A DNA stretch of 64,000 nt from Weissella cibaria. GTDB lineage: Bacteria; Bacillota; Bacilli; Lactobacillales; Lactobacillaceae. The DNA lies in NCBI RefSeq assembly GCF_004521965.1, contig NZ_SDGK01000037.1, positions 45,223 to 109,222 on the forward strand, in the 5' to 3' direction. Of the stretch, positions 7,815 to 16,169 are shown one piece after another (within the stretch, counting starts at the first letter, position 1; each line of letters begins with the position of its first letter). A program made the translations under genes and the position numbers. The notes under the pieces were generated by a model. It did no database searches and was not told the origin of the DNA. It saw only the letters and a program-made list of their open reading frames with translations.

Positions 7815-7978
7815 ATGTACCCAAAAAGTTAAAGTAAAATATTTTAGCTGATTAAGCGGCCATTTGTCGGTATTCTACCGGTGAGTGGCCGTTTAATTTT
7901 ACCTGAATTCGTGTGTTGTTGTAATACAGTGTCCAATTATTAATTGCATCAATCAACTCTTTTGCTTCACTCCATTGC
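7815..7978 (-). mobile_element. remnant of an IS3-family insertion sequence (3' end)
   Basis: The segment holds the last codons of an IS3-type transposase and then a terminal stretch TGTACCCAAAAAGTT at about 7815-7829 resembling an IS3-family end. The other end of the element is missing. The inner boundary, near 7978, abuts the decayed surface-protein gene. Boundaries are estimates. Confidence 0.65.
7852..7978 (-). pseudogene. IS3-family transposase OrfB, C-terminal fragment
   Basis: The minus strand reads WSEAKELIDAINNW, then TLYYNNTRIQVKLNGHSP and VEYRQMAA before a stop at 7852-7854. This is the usual C-terminus of IS3/IS150-group integrases (YYNN.RIQ.KLNG.SPVEYR). The catalytic DDE part is absent, so the fragment is inactive. 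Confidence 0.85.
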
Positions 7979-8736
7979 GGAATAGATAACGATGTTTACC
8001 ATCACTTCTGTAACCAGTTGCTCGTTTACCATTTTGGTAGAAAACGTCTTTTTTATAACCGGTAAATAGCTTGGGTTTGACCACTTCTTAGTAACCGGTT
8101 TGGCTATTGTCGTAGCTGCACGCTTCGCAACGGTTACCTGAGTGGTTGATACGGGCGCATGCTTAGTGGCTTGTGGCGCCGCCTTAGCAGCTTCGACCTG
8201 CGCCGTTGATTTTGGCACTTGTTGTTTCACGACGGCTTCAGACTGATGCGTAGCTTGTGCAGAAAGCGTCACTTCCCGAGTTAATCCACGCCGGCTAACC
8301 GTTGTAGATGAATACGCCACTGAGGGCACACTGCTTGGTACATTTTTTTGTTTCTACCGCGGATTGTTGTGGGGTGACTGACGAAACTTCTGCCGCCGTG
8401 GCCGAAATAACACTACCTAATGATTCAGTTGAACTGTCAGTCGCCTGAGATAAACTGCCACTTGAGTCCTCTGATTCAGCGTTGCCACACTTGTGTTATC
8501 GACTGATGATACTGACGTGACTGGCATGCCAGCCGATTCTGGTACCAAAGTTGCACTAGTCGTAACCTCGTTTTGCAATACAACGGCCGAGTCAGGTTGC
8601 GGGACTGGTTCATCAACAACCACACTTAGTTCATCCCCATTGTCATCGGCCGACACAACGGCCCCAGCAGCCATAACACCAACAAGGGAGTTGCAGCTAC
8701 CCAAACCTTACCTGCTTTATACATCTTTTTGCGCAT
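7979..8736 (-). pseudogene. decayed KxYKxGKxW-signal surface protein with glucan-binding-like repeat
   Basis: The start ATG at 8736 reads MRKKMYKAGKVWVAAT, a KxYKxGKxW signal motif (K-M-Y-K-A-G-K-V-W). The frame must then shift near 8690 to continue SLVGVMAAGAVVSADD and a Ser/Thr/Val-rich stretch, again near 8480 (to ESEDSSGSLSQATDSST), at a run of seven A's (8342-8348 on the plus strand reads T's) into SSVPSVAYSSTTVSR, and again near 8060 to read KLFTGYKKDVFYQNGKRATG. The last piece resembles glucan/wall-binding repeats of glucansucrases or large adhesins. The gene then breaks into the IS3 remnant. It was probably a secreted glucansucrase or adhesin. At least four frameshifts make it inactive. 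Confidence 0.75.
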
Positions 8737-8829
8737 GTTCAACCCCGCTTAAAGCTTAATACTTCCTTAGCTTATGCCAATAAGTGTAGTCGCTCACAAA
8801 CCCAAAATCAAAAGTCCTGCTCGAAACAA

Positions 8830-8858
8830 AAACACAACTCAGCAAAAGAGTTGTGTTT
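8830..8858 (-). terminator. intrinsic terminator after the NlpC/P60 gene
   Basis: AAACACAACTC (8830-8840) and GAGTTGTGTTT (8848-8858) form a perfect 11-bp stem; T's follow on the minus strand. Confidence 0.85.
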
Positions 8859-8869
8859 ATCTGCAGTTA

Positions 8870-9847
8870 TTAAATTGTGTGGTATGCCAAAGGCGCATCC
8901 CAAATATCGTGAACCCCAGTTGTCATACCTGGCTGTGGCGCATCGATCATCTTACCATTACCAATGTACATACCAACGTGGTATTCGCCACCAACTGACC
9001 CCCAGAACAGCAAGTCACCAGATTGTGCTTGTGACAACGGCTTCGGTTGTGAACCGTGGGCACGCAAGTATGCGGCCTGTTCGTAAGTTGTGCGGCCCAA
9101 ATCAGTCAAGTGCGCGTGTTGACGTACCAATCGAATGAATCCTGAGCAATCAACGCCGTATTGCGTTGCACCACCCCACATGTAAGGAATTCCCAACCAG
9201 TGGTTTGCTTCTTCAATCATTCGTGTTCCAGCATCACTATCACGCAGGAAGAATGTCCCATCATTACCAAAGTAATACGTCTTCCCATCAATGACACGTG
9301 TGCCTTCTACTGCGCGACCAACGTTATCGACATAGTACTTCATCCCCCAAGCAGTCTTCCACTTGTTTTGTTCGCGCACCCCATTTTCAAACCAGTAGTA
9401 TGTGCCCATGTAGAAACGGAATCCTGTAAATTGCTGACCGTTTTCATACCACTTCCAGCCTTGACCTGCATCCGTATATCCTGATGTCTTGCCACGCAGG
9501 AAGAACGTCCCATTATCACCGAAATTATAAGCCGTACCATCAATGACGTAATTACCTTGGACCGCACGTCCCTCATTGTCCGTGTAGTATTTCATTCCCC
9601 AAGCTTCACGCCAACCAGAATCCTGACGCACCCCATCGATGAACCAGTAATACGTACCCATGTAGAAACGGAATCCCGTGTACTTTTGACCATTTTCAAG
9701 CCAACGCCATCCTTCATTTGTACTAACGTAACCCGTTTGGCCAGCTGCTGAAGCTGAGTGACCAGCTTCCATCCCCATCGCAAACGTGAAACCGGCAATA
9801 ACTGACGCGATAAACGCCAATGCCTTTTTCCCTTTAAACAATGTCAT
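8870..9847 (-). CDS. secreted NlpC/P60 peptidoglycan endopeptidase with two wall repeats
   Basis: This 325-residue protein starts at ATG 9847 (GGAG lies 11 bases upstream; an ATG nine bases earlier is too near it). Residues 1-33 are a signal peptide ending near GHSASA. Two aromatic repeats of about 80 residues follow, each with ENG, YTGFRFYMGTYYWF or QFTGFRFYMGTYYWF, and GTFFLR. The C-terminal 115 residues are an NlpC/P60 domain with Cys in VDCSGFIRL and His in EYHVGMYIGNG. Such enzymes cut D-Glu/diamino-acid links in wall peptides and separate daughter cells. The repeats probably hold it on the wall. It is monocistronic. Confidence 0.85.
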   Translation of the reverse strand: MTLFKGKKALAFIASVIAGFTFAMGMEAGHSASAAGQTGYVSTNEGWRWLENGQKYTGFRFYMGTYYWFIDGVRQDSGWREAWGMKYYTDNEGRAVQGNYVIDGTAYNFGDNGTFFLRGKTSGYTDAGQGWKWYENGQQFTGFRFYMGTYYWFENGVREQNKWKTAWGMKYYVDNVGRAVEGTRVIDGKTYYFGNDGTFFLRDSDAGTRMIEEANHWLGIPYMWGGATQYGVDCSGFIRLVRQHAHLTDLGRTTYEQAAYLRAHGSQPKPLSQAQSGDLLFWGSVGGEYHVGMYIGNGKMIDAPQPGMTTGVHDIWDAPLAYHTI

Positions 9848-9902
9848 ATTTAACATTACTCCTGTCTTTGTTGTTTTTAGAGTAACAACCCAATATGACA
9901 TC

Positions 9903-9947
9903 TCTATTACAACGGGCTTCTTAATATTTTATTATTCTATTACAACG
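9903..9947 (-). promoter_or_regulatory. 12-base direct repeats upstream of the NlpC/P60 gene
   Basis: CGTTGTAATAGA occurs twice on the minus strand (9936-9947 and 9903-9914) with a 33-base period. The gene-proximal copy reads TGTAAT-N5-TGTCAT, close to the WalR box TGTWAH-N5-TGTWAH known for autolysin genes. The match is partial, so regulation by WalRK is only a suggestion. Confidence 0.35.
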
Positions 9948-9978
9948 TGAAATAATGCACATCGTTTTCATAATTTAT

Positions 9979-11028
9979 TCAAAAACGCATTGGCCAGCGT
10001 CGGTCTATGAATATTTTTCGAACAATCGGTAACCCAAGGGCCACATAAGCCATCACAATAATAGGTGCAGTGTTCATCAGCACCATTAATACCCAGGCGA
10101 TTGGCCGGCCGTACCACTGCACCCAGAGTCCAACAGTTGGACCGTAAACAATTTTACCAAGAATCAAAATGACAAAAGCATGAAGAAACAAAACCACCGC
10201 CGAATTTTGTCCAACCCAGGCGATCCCGTCACCCGTTTGCCAAAGTCTGTGTTCAATCAACTGTGACACACCAGCCAATGCAAAAATGCTACCAAACGCC
10301 CCTAACAGCATCTGCCAAATTGGCCCCGTAAACGTCCCCGATACGAGATAGAATGTTCCTCCCTGAGATGCCCAGTACCACACCGCCAAACCAGCAACAA
10401 ACATCGTGACCATGCCGTAAAAAGGCCATGGTTGCTTCATCCAACGTTGCGCCAGATAGCCCCCGAGTAAGAACAATTGACTCAAGAGCACCGCATTCAA
10501 AGACCACGGTGCAACCGCTGGTGCTAACAGTCCCAGACCAAATAATCCCAAGCCAATGGCAACCAATGTGCCTATTCGCCAGCGGTCTGGTAGTTTGGCA
10601 ACGAGCGCCTGAGCACAACTAAAAATAATCGTCGCTAGGCCGAGTGCTACAAAGAACCACACAGCCCCAAGTGACATCATCCCCGCTGGCATTGTACTAT
10701 TATTACCACCCGCCCATACGGCGCCAAGTAACGTACCCGTTAATGACCAACTTGCATGGCCAAATTTTACCGCTGGCCATTCATAAGCTAAAATCAGCAA
10801 CGCGAACACAATATACAACAGAATCAAGGTATTAAAATTAGTCTTGATGCGTTCGCTGAGTGGCTTAGGCCGATACAACAGACCGCTAAAGAAAAAGAAA
10901 ATCGGTAAACTACCTAAAAACAAAAAATTCTGTCCCGCTTGAAACGCCGGTTCCGAACCGGACACATGGCCAATAATCACCATTAACATTGCTAAACCAC
11001 GTGCAATGTCGATCCATTTATATCTCAT
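9979..11028 (-). CDS. acyltransferase 3 family membrane protein
   Basis: This 349-residue protein starts MRYKWIDIARGLAMLMVIIG, the first helix of acyltransferase-3 (OafA/NodX, also called fucose-4-O-acetylase-like) proteins, with WIDIARG and the essential HVSG in helix 1. About ten helices follow. Members move acetyl or succinyl groups onto surface sugars or wall polymers. The start at 11028 follows GGGGA; an upstream ATG at 11043 is less likely. Its target may be a polysaccharide or teichoic acid made by the genes further right. It is one of three proteins of this family in the window. Confidence 0.85.
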   Translation of the reverse strand: MRYKWIDIARGLAMLMVIIGHVSGSEPAFQAGQNFLFLGSLPIFFFFSGLLYRPKPLSERIKTNFNTLILLYIVFALLILAYEWPAVKFGHASWSLTGTLLGAVWAGGNNSTMPAGMMSLGAVWFFVALGLATIIFSCAQALVAKLPDRWRIGTLVAIGLGLFGLGLLAPAVAPWSLNAVLLSQLFLLGGYLAQRWMKQPWPFYGMVTMFVAGLAVWYWASQGGTFYLVSGTFTGPIWQMLLGAFGSIFALAGVSQLIEHRLWQTGDGIAWVGQNSAVVLFLHAFVILILGKIVYGPTVGLWVQWYGRPIAWVLMVLMNTAPIIVMAYVALGLPIVRKIFIDRRWPMRF

Positions 11029-11047
11029 TATTTTCCCCATCAATTAC

Positions 11048-11082
11048 AAAAAAGGACCGAACCATTTTGTTCAGTCCTTTTT
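11048..11082 (-). terminator. intrinsic terminator after yneF
   Basis: On the minus strand AAAAGGACTGAAC pairs with GTTCGGTCCTTTT around a 6-base loop with A- and T-runs at both ends. It lies just upstream of the acyltransferase gene. Confidence 0.8.
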
Positions 11083-11090
11083 AACAAGCC

Positions 11091-11318
11091 TTACTTCTTT
11101 GCAGAAGATTGGGCCTTCATTTGTGCCATCATTTGGTTCAAACGCTTTTGTGAAGGCTTTTGTCCCATTGATGTCATCATTGACTTCATCATCTCTTCTG
11201 AGATAGGTGGGTTGTTCTTCAAGTACGTTTGCATTGAGCGACGTGCCAAGAAAAATCCAGCAACTGCACCCAACACAGCAGCAAGGATGACAATCAAAAT
11301 CCAGATACTAGTATTCAT
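11091..11318 (-). CDS. yneF: YneF family (UPF0154) small membrane protein
   Basis: This 75-residue protein has one N-terminal membrane helix (residues 4-24) and the family-typical NPPISEEMMKSMMTSMGQKP segment, then a basic tail. UPF0154/YneF proteins are conserved small Firmicutes proteins of unknown role, often near lexA. GGAG stands seven bases before the ATG. The gene lies beside ynzC/DUF896 and lexA as in B. subtilis. Confidence 0.9.
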   Translation of the reverse strand: MNTSIWILIVILAAVLGAVAGFFLARRSMQTYLKNNPPISEEMMKSMMTSMGQKPSQKRLNQMMAQMKAQSSAKK

Positions 11319-11409
11319 CGCATTACTCCATCATTATAATTCATATATTATTGTAGCGAACATTCGCCGTTTTGACTAGGTCATCCCGCATTTCTTCGCG
11401 AAAACTTCA

Positions 11410-11664
11410 TTAGTTGTCACGCAAGCCTTTTTCGCGTTGGATATCCTTCACCTTATCTGGCGTCACTTCATTACCGTCATCATCAAACACTTGGAGCATT
11501 TCAACTTGTGAACGGAACGTAGCACGGAAGTTTTCAAGGAATTCAGCCCGTAAATCCGCACGTTCGGCAATTTCGTCGTCCGTCAAACCTTCGGGCGTCT
11601 TTGCCTTGGATGCTAATTCATTAATACGTGTGCGCACGGCCAACATGCGATCTGTTTCTGCCAT
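11410..11664 (-). CDS. ynzC: DUF896 (YnzC) family protein
   Basis: This 84-residue, highly charged helical protein carries RINELASKAKTPEGLTDDE and the EFRATFRSQ-like region (FLENFRATFRSQVE) of DUF896. In B. subtilis ynzC is in the SOS-regulated yneA-yneB-ynzC operon next to lexA. Here it lies divergent from lexA with 116 bases between the starts. ATG 11664 is chosen over a GTG at 11676 because AGGTGG is correctly spaced from it. Confidence 0.9.
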   Translation of the reverse strand: MAETDRMLAVRTRINELASKAKTPEGLTDDEIAERADLRAEFLENFRATFRSQVEMLQVFDDDGNEVTPDKVKDIQREKGLRDN

Positions 11665-11780
11665 ATCAGTCACCACCTAATTTTTTATCGTTACTCTATT
11701 CTACCATGAAACAATGTCTAACATTCACAACTCGCCGAATTACTGTAGAATAGAAGCAGATATTTTACGAGGAGGATAAC

Positions 11781-12413
11781 ATGACACAACCTGAGAGCAA
11801 GCAACTCGCAATTTTGCGGTTTGTCTACGAAAAGCAACTTGAAAAAGGTTATCCACCTACTGTCCGCGAAATCGGTGACGGCGTTGGCTTATCATCTTCA
11901 TCAACAGTCCATGGACATTTGAACCGATTACAGAAAAAAGGCTTATTGCACAAGGATCCAGATAAGCCACGTGCACTAGAAGTCACCCCCGCTGGTATTG
12001 AAGCCCTCGGTATCACCACCCGTAACCAAAACATGATGCCCGTCTTAGATGAACATGAGGCCATTCCGGCCAGCAACGAAGATAGCGATTATATCGTTGA
12101 TTACTTCCCCGTGCCCGAAAACCTCGTCCGCTTTGACGGTGATTTGTTCATGCTGCGCCTTCGTGGCAATGCCATGTTAAACATCGGCATGCTCGACGGC
12201 GACTTTGTCATTGTCCGCCGGCAAAACGATGCCGACAACGGTGATATTGTGGTAGCCCGTGATGAAACTGGGCAAACTCATATTAAACGACTTTTTCGCG
12301 AGGCCGATGCCTATCGACTCCAACCGGAGAATGATAATATGACGCCCATTATCGTCCGCAAACTAACCATCCTTGGCAAAGTCGTCGGCTTGTACCGGGA
12401 TGCCATTTATTAA
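11781..12413 (+). CDS. lexA: LexA-like SOS repressor lacking catalytic Ser and cleavage site
   Basis: This 210-residue protein aligns end to end with LexA. Residues 1-65 are the winged-helix domain (GYPPTVREIGDGVGLSSSST, VHGHLNRLQKKGL). Residues 105-208 are the S24-type C-terminal domain. Two features needed for self-cleavage are lost: the catalytic Ser of GDSM is Ala131 (RGNAMLNIG), and the Ala-Gly bond is replaced, the region reading HEAIPASNE (Ala94-Ile95). The catalytic Lys is kept (Lys169, HIKRLF). Family knowledge therefore predicts a repressor that RecA cannot inactivate by self-cleavage. Its RBS AGGAGG is strong. No GAAC-N4-GTTC box is seen between 11677 and 11780. Confidence 0.85.
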   Translation: MTQPESKQLAILRFVYEKQLEKGYPPTVREIGDGVGLSSSSTVHGHLNRLQKKGLLHKDPDKPRALEVTPAGIEALGITTRNQNMMPVLDEHEAIPASNEDSDYIVDYFPVPENLVRFDGDLFMLRLRGNAMLNIGMLDGDFVIVRRQNDADNGDIVVARDETGQTHIKRLFREADAYRLQPENDNMTPIIVRKLTILGKVVGLYRDAIY

Positions 12414-12428
12414 TACGCTACTAAAAAT

Positions 12429-12467
12429 AAAAACGTTCGACGCGCAAATTGCGGTCGAACGTTTTTT
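12429..12467. terminator. bidirectional terminator between lexA and the LTA-synthase-like gene
   Basis: AAAAACGTTCGAC (12429-12441) and GTCGAACGTTTTT (12454-12466) form a perfect 13-bp stem with a partly paired loop; A- and T-runs serve both convergent genes. Confidence 0.9.
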
Positions 12468-14454
12468 ACTTCACTGCCAAGAACTGTTTACCAAGATAGT
12501 TCTTACCAGCACTGAGGTCATATTGCACATATTTCAAATCAGTTAACAACGCTTGTTGCTTCGTTGTAAGTTGTTTTTCCTTAACCGTCTTGCCTTGTTC
12601 ATTTACAAACGTATTACGTGTGTAATTGGCAAAAGCTGGCATCTGCTTAGTGATTGCCGTTTGCAAAGCAAAATATGGTGACACCTTGGTGTTCATTGCC
12701 TCGAACGTCAAAGCTGGAAAATCGCTCGGCGACGCGACTGCTCGTGTAGCCGCCGGTGTCTTGCCTGCCAATTTTTTAGCCGCCGGATTCTGATAGACGA
12801 AGTAATCCGTCTCGTGAGCTACCTTGGCAGCCGCTTGCGCATCCACGAATGTGAAGACACCTGGCCAGTGATCACCATAAAGGACCATCGTAATTGGTCG
12901 TTCAGACGCATCTAACCGCTTAATTAATTTGCCTAAGGCCATATCACTACGATGAACCCCTTCTAAATAGCTTTCAATTTGCTTTTTCGTGCTTTTTGAG
13001 ACCGCTGGGGTTTTTACCTTATAGTGATTATCAGGATGCTCACCTGCTGTATAAGGCATGTGATTTTGCATCGTCATGAGTTGCAAGAACTGGGACTGGT
13101 TTGACTTCGCGTTGTCAATTTTAGAGGTCAAAAAACGGTAGGCATTCGCATCGGTTGGATAATCCCCATCCTTTGCAGCAGCTTGATATTTTTCAGGATA
13201 CGGCGTTTGCATGTTATCCGTCGTGTAAAAACCGTCGATACCCATTTTTTTATACGCATTCGTTCGATTATACAAACTACCAATAAAGGGGTGTAAGACA
13301 TCTTTTTGCTGGAAAACGTTAGTAACGTTTGGCACCGCCTTAGCGAATGGTACAACCTGCACATAAGGTACAGACATCTCGGGGGCATACGTTGCTAACG
13401 GCATTCCTGTCAATGTCATATACTCAATGTTCGCAGTACCACCACCGTAGCCCGAAGACAACATTTTACCAGAGAACGTTGCCGTTGCCTTCACCTTGTC
13501 CATATTCTTCGACACATTTTTGCCACTATACGTCAACGACGGTACATCGTTGGGATTTGCCAATGATTCACTTAACACATAAATGACCGTTTGACCGGCT
13601 AAATTAGCTTGACGGTTTTTATTCAATTCGGTGGCATAAGCAGCGTACTTCTTTTGAATTTCTGCCATCTTGGCCTTTGAATAACCGGCTGGTTCACGCA
13701 TGATAACCGTCGAGACATTCGAAACAAAAGTCATTAGCGGTCCATTCCATAGCGCGTCATCCCCTGAACTATAGACAACTCGTTCATAATTAAACCGCTG
13801 TAACCATTCTTGATTTTCATCTGCAGTAGAGACAAATGGAATGGCAAGCACACCACCGGCTACTAACACAACAATGATTCGTGACCACGTTTGTTGAAAC
13901 AGGGTTACCATCACGAATTGCGCAAAGTGACCAGCTCGCCGTCGACGTAACAAAAACTCAAGCCAAATGGTGACAACTAGTAAAATCAGTACGGCAATAA
14001 TGGCACCAATCAATAAACCACGATCAACCATCCCCGATAAACCACCGGCCGCTCCCGCCTCAGACATATCACTGAACATAATTGGTTCGTTACGGGCCTT
14101 AACTTTCATAAATTCAGCTACAAAAGCGACAATGCCAATGACGCCATACAAAGCAATGCTAAGAAACAAACGATTTAACAACGCCATAATGAAAATATAA
14201 AGTAAGAAAGTTTCAAATACAGAAAACCAAGCTTGCGGTTTCCACATAAAATTCCATGTATAACCGAGCGCCGTACCGAGGTCAGTTGTTTGATTGTAAC
14301 GTCCCCATTCCTGGAAGTACATCGCAAATTGCAACATAAATGTCGTTAAGATGCTTAGCACCAGGCCAATCAAAATTAGGCGCATAAAATTATTTATCGC
14401 TATTGGCTGGATCATCTGTTTCAACGGAGTCCAACCCCTTCTTTTATTCGTCAT
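12466..14454 (-). CDS. LTA synthase family protein (membrane sulfatase-fold phosphoglycerol transferase)
   Basis: This 662-residue protein has five N-terminal helices (to about residue 215) and an extracellular sulfatase-type domain. The metal/catalytic set of LtaS can be placed: Glu in VIYVLSESLA, the nucleophilic Thr in YGGGTANIEYMTL, and Asp-His in VLYGDHWPG. It polymerises or transfers glycerol-phosphate from phosphatidylglycerol to make lipoteichoic acid, acting outside the membrane. A divergent spacing between helix block and domain suggests an LtaS paralogue rather than the main enzyme, so no symbol is given. The gene is monocistronic and ends at the shared hairpin. Confidence 0.85.
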   Translation of the reverse strand: MTNKRRGWTPLKQMIQPIAINNFMRLILIGLVLSILTTFMLQFAMYFQEWGRYNQTTDLGTALGYTWNFMWKPQAWFSVFETFLLYIFIMALLNRLFLSIALYGVIGIVAFVAEFMKVKARNEPIMFSDMSEAGAAGGLSGMVDRGLLIGAIIAVLILLVVTIWLEFLLRRRRAGHFAQFVMVTLFQQTWSRIIVVLVAGGVLAIPFVSTADENQEWLQRFNYERVVYSSGDDALWNGPLMTFVSNVSTVIMREPAGYSKAKMAEIQKKYAAYATELNKNRQANLAGQTVIYVLSESLANPNDVPSLTYSGKNVSKNMDKVKATATFSGKMLSSGYGGGTANIEYMTLTGMPLATYAPEMSVPYVQVVPFAKAVPNVTNVFQQKDVLHPFIGSLYNRTNAYKKMGIDGFYTTDNMQTPYPEKYQAAAKDGDYPTDANAYRFLTSKIDNAKSNQSQFLQLMTMQNHMPYTAGEHPDNHYKVKTPAVSKSTKKQIESYLEGVHRSDMALGKLIKRLDASERPITMVLYGDHWPGVFTFVDAQAAAKVAHETDYFVYQNPAAKKLAGKTPAATRAVASPSDFPALTFEAMNTKVSPYFALQTAITKQMPAFANYTRNTFVNEQGKTVKEKQLTTKQQALLTDLKYVQYDLSAGKNYLGKQFLAVK

Positions 14455-14549
14455 ATACTATCTCACGATCACTATTTCTCTCTATCACTAATGAATAAGT
14501 ATACCGTATTAAAACGACGGTTTTTTAACAAATGGTTAACACGTAAAAC

Positions 14550-14577
14550 AAAAAGCAGGCCATACAGTCTGCTTTAG
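14550..14577 (-). terminator. terminator after the acyltransferase at 14580
   Basis: On the minus strand AAAGCAGACTG and CCTGCTTT form a stem around TATGG and a T-rich tail (TTTTTGTTTT) follows. Confidence 0.7.
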
Positions 14578-14579
14578 AA

Positions 14580-15596
14580 TTAGTCTTCAAAATAGATTTG
14601 TCGGGCCCAATTAATTCGTCGGGCGCCCCACGTTAGTAATCCCATCACGATTAATGTCACGACAATGTTTATCAAAACATTTAGGGTGTGGTCAGTAGTA
14701 ATCAAACTAATGTACCCACCCATTTTGAACAGGCTCATTAAGATCGTCAAAATACTAATTTTTAAGATGACTGCATCACCTAATTTCGCAAACCATGTCG
14801 CAAATACCGGTGTCCATTGAATCAACCGTTGCGCAAGATACACAATTGTTAAACTGCCCAAAACTGCCCCAAGCGATGTAAACACCCAGTGTGGTGCGGC
14901 CGCCATAGTAACATCAAATGGTCCTGAGGTTGACACACCCGTCCAAACCAAGAAACCCGCAGCCGCTGTGGCGTGCCCAACCTGCCAGTCACCTGCAACT
15001 CGAAGTTGCTTGCCAAGCATCATTAATGGTTGCATCACTAATGCCCCTTCAGTCGACCAAGGCATCTGAAACTGAGAACTCAAGTAATATCCTAGCCAGG
15101 CTAGTAAAATTGTCACCACCCATTGGTACGCCACGCGACCCGGTAGATATTGCACTACCTTAAACACGATTGTGGCCACAAACAGAGCCAAGGCAATCCA
15201 AATCATTCCCGTACCAAGGACTTGCCAATCCCCAACATGCGCAGTTGGCCAGCCATTACCGTACAAAAATGTTGTTACACCATCGCGCATTGCAACGAAT
15301 CGATACTGCATCCAATAAGTCAAATTAAATTTAATAATGACTTTACTACCAAGAATAATAACGGCCGCTGTAACAGCAAACGGCACAACATAATGTTTAA
15401 TGCCCTTAAGTAATACTTCTCGCCACTGCAACCCCGCCGCCCAGTAGCCAGCCACCATAAATAAAACTGGTACATTCACGATTGTTAACCACTGATAAAG
15501 TGGCCTTGCGGTTGCTTGATCAATCAGCTGCGCAACCACAATCATAATGATTGCAAACACTGTTATCAATCGCGTTAGTTTTTGTTCTTTGGTCAT
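14580..15596 (-). CDS. acyltransferase 3 family-like membrane protein
   Basis: This 338-residue polytopic membrane protein has nine to ten helices and resembles acyltransferase-3 proteins (helix LYQWLTIVNVPVLFMVAGYW). The classical R..AI..V..H pattern of helix 1 is not evident: helix 1 has VVAQLIDQATA, lacking the conserved His, so catalytic activity is doubtful. The start at 15596 follows GGAGGAG; an earlier ATG at 15629 lies beyond it. It resembles the protein at 9979 in size and topology, so the two may be diverged paralogues. Confidence 0.65.
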   Translation of the reverse strand: MTKEQKLTRLITVFAIIMIVVAQLIDQATARPLYQWLTIVNVPVLFMVAGYWAAGLQWREVLLKGIKHYVVPFAVTAAVIILGSKVIIKFNLTYWMQYRFVAMRDGVTTFLYGNGWPTAHVGDWQVLGTGMIWIALALFVATIVFKVVQYLPGRVAYQWVVTILLAWLGYYLSSQFQMPWSTEGALVMQPLMMLGKQLRVAGDWQVGHATAAAGFLVWTGVSTSGPFDVTMAAAPHWVFTSLGAVLGSLTIVYLAQRLIQWTPVFATWFAKLGDAVILKISILTILMSLFKMGGYISLITTDHTLNVLINIVVTLIVMGLLTWGARRINWARQIYFED

Positions 15597-15619
15597 AAAA
15601 CTCCTCCAACTACAACAAA

Positions 15620-15642
15620 GGAGAAGCACAGAAGGCTTCTCC
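15620..15642 (-). terminator. terminator after apt
   Basis: GGAGAAGC (15620-15627) pairs with GCTTCTCC (15635-15642), loop of seven, with TTTG following on the minus strand. Confidence 0.7.
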
Positions 15643-15649
15643 AGTTATG

Positions 15650-16165
15650 TTAGTAATTCATCAATGCCAAGATGTCATATCCTTCAAGACGATCACGTCC
15701 GTGAAGGGCATCAAGTTCAATCAAGAAGGCCAAGCCAACGACTTTACCGCCCAAAGCTTCCACCAACTTAATTGTTGCGGCAATCGTACCACCAGTTGCC
15801 AACAAATCATCCGTGATAAGTACCTTATCACCTGGCTTAATGGCATCCTTGTGCAATTCCAAAGCTGCCTCACCGTATTCAAGCTTGTAGCTTTCCTTAA
15901 CGGTTTCGCGAGGTAACTTACCTGGCTTGCGTGCTGGTACCAAACCGATACCCATTTCGTGGGCGACCGGTGCACCGACTAAGAATCCACGTGACTCAGG
16001 GCCAACGATAACATTTACCCCGCGCACTTGTGCGAATTCAGTAATTTGATGCGTTGCTTCTGCGTAAGCCGCCCCATCCGCCAACAAAGGCGTGATGTCA
16101 CGGAATGTAATTCCTTCTTCTGGGAAGTTCGGAATCGAGGCAACATAATCATGCAAATCCAACAT
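15650..16165 (-). CDS. apt: adenine phosphoribosyltransferase
   Basis: This 171-residue enzyme converts adenine and PRPP to AMP and pyrophosphate in purine salvage. The type I PRTase PRPP loop [13 protein letters not shown] is intact, as are the N-terminal [20 protein letters not shown] and the GPESRGFL region. Length is standard. Only four bases separate it from the recJ stop, so it is the last gene of an rnz-recJ-apt operon. recJ-apt linkage is common in Firmicutes. Confidence 0.97.
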   Translation of the reverse strand: MLDLHDYVASIPNFPEEGITFRDITPLLADGAAYAEATHQITEFAQVRGVNVIVGPESRGFLVGAPVAHEMGIGLVPARKPGKLPRETVKESYKLEYGEAALELHKDAIKPGDKVLITDDLLATGGTIAATIKLVEALGGKVVGLAFLIELDALHGRDRLEGYDILALMNY

Positions 16166-16169
16166 CTGC

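Noticed and set aside
12429..12466. GTCGAACGTTTTT palindrome as a possible LexA box
   Set aside because: It is downstream of lexA, forms a strong T-flanked hairpin shared by convergent genes, and has no GAAC-N4-GTTC spacing.
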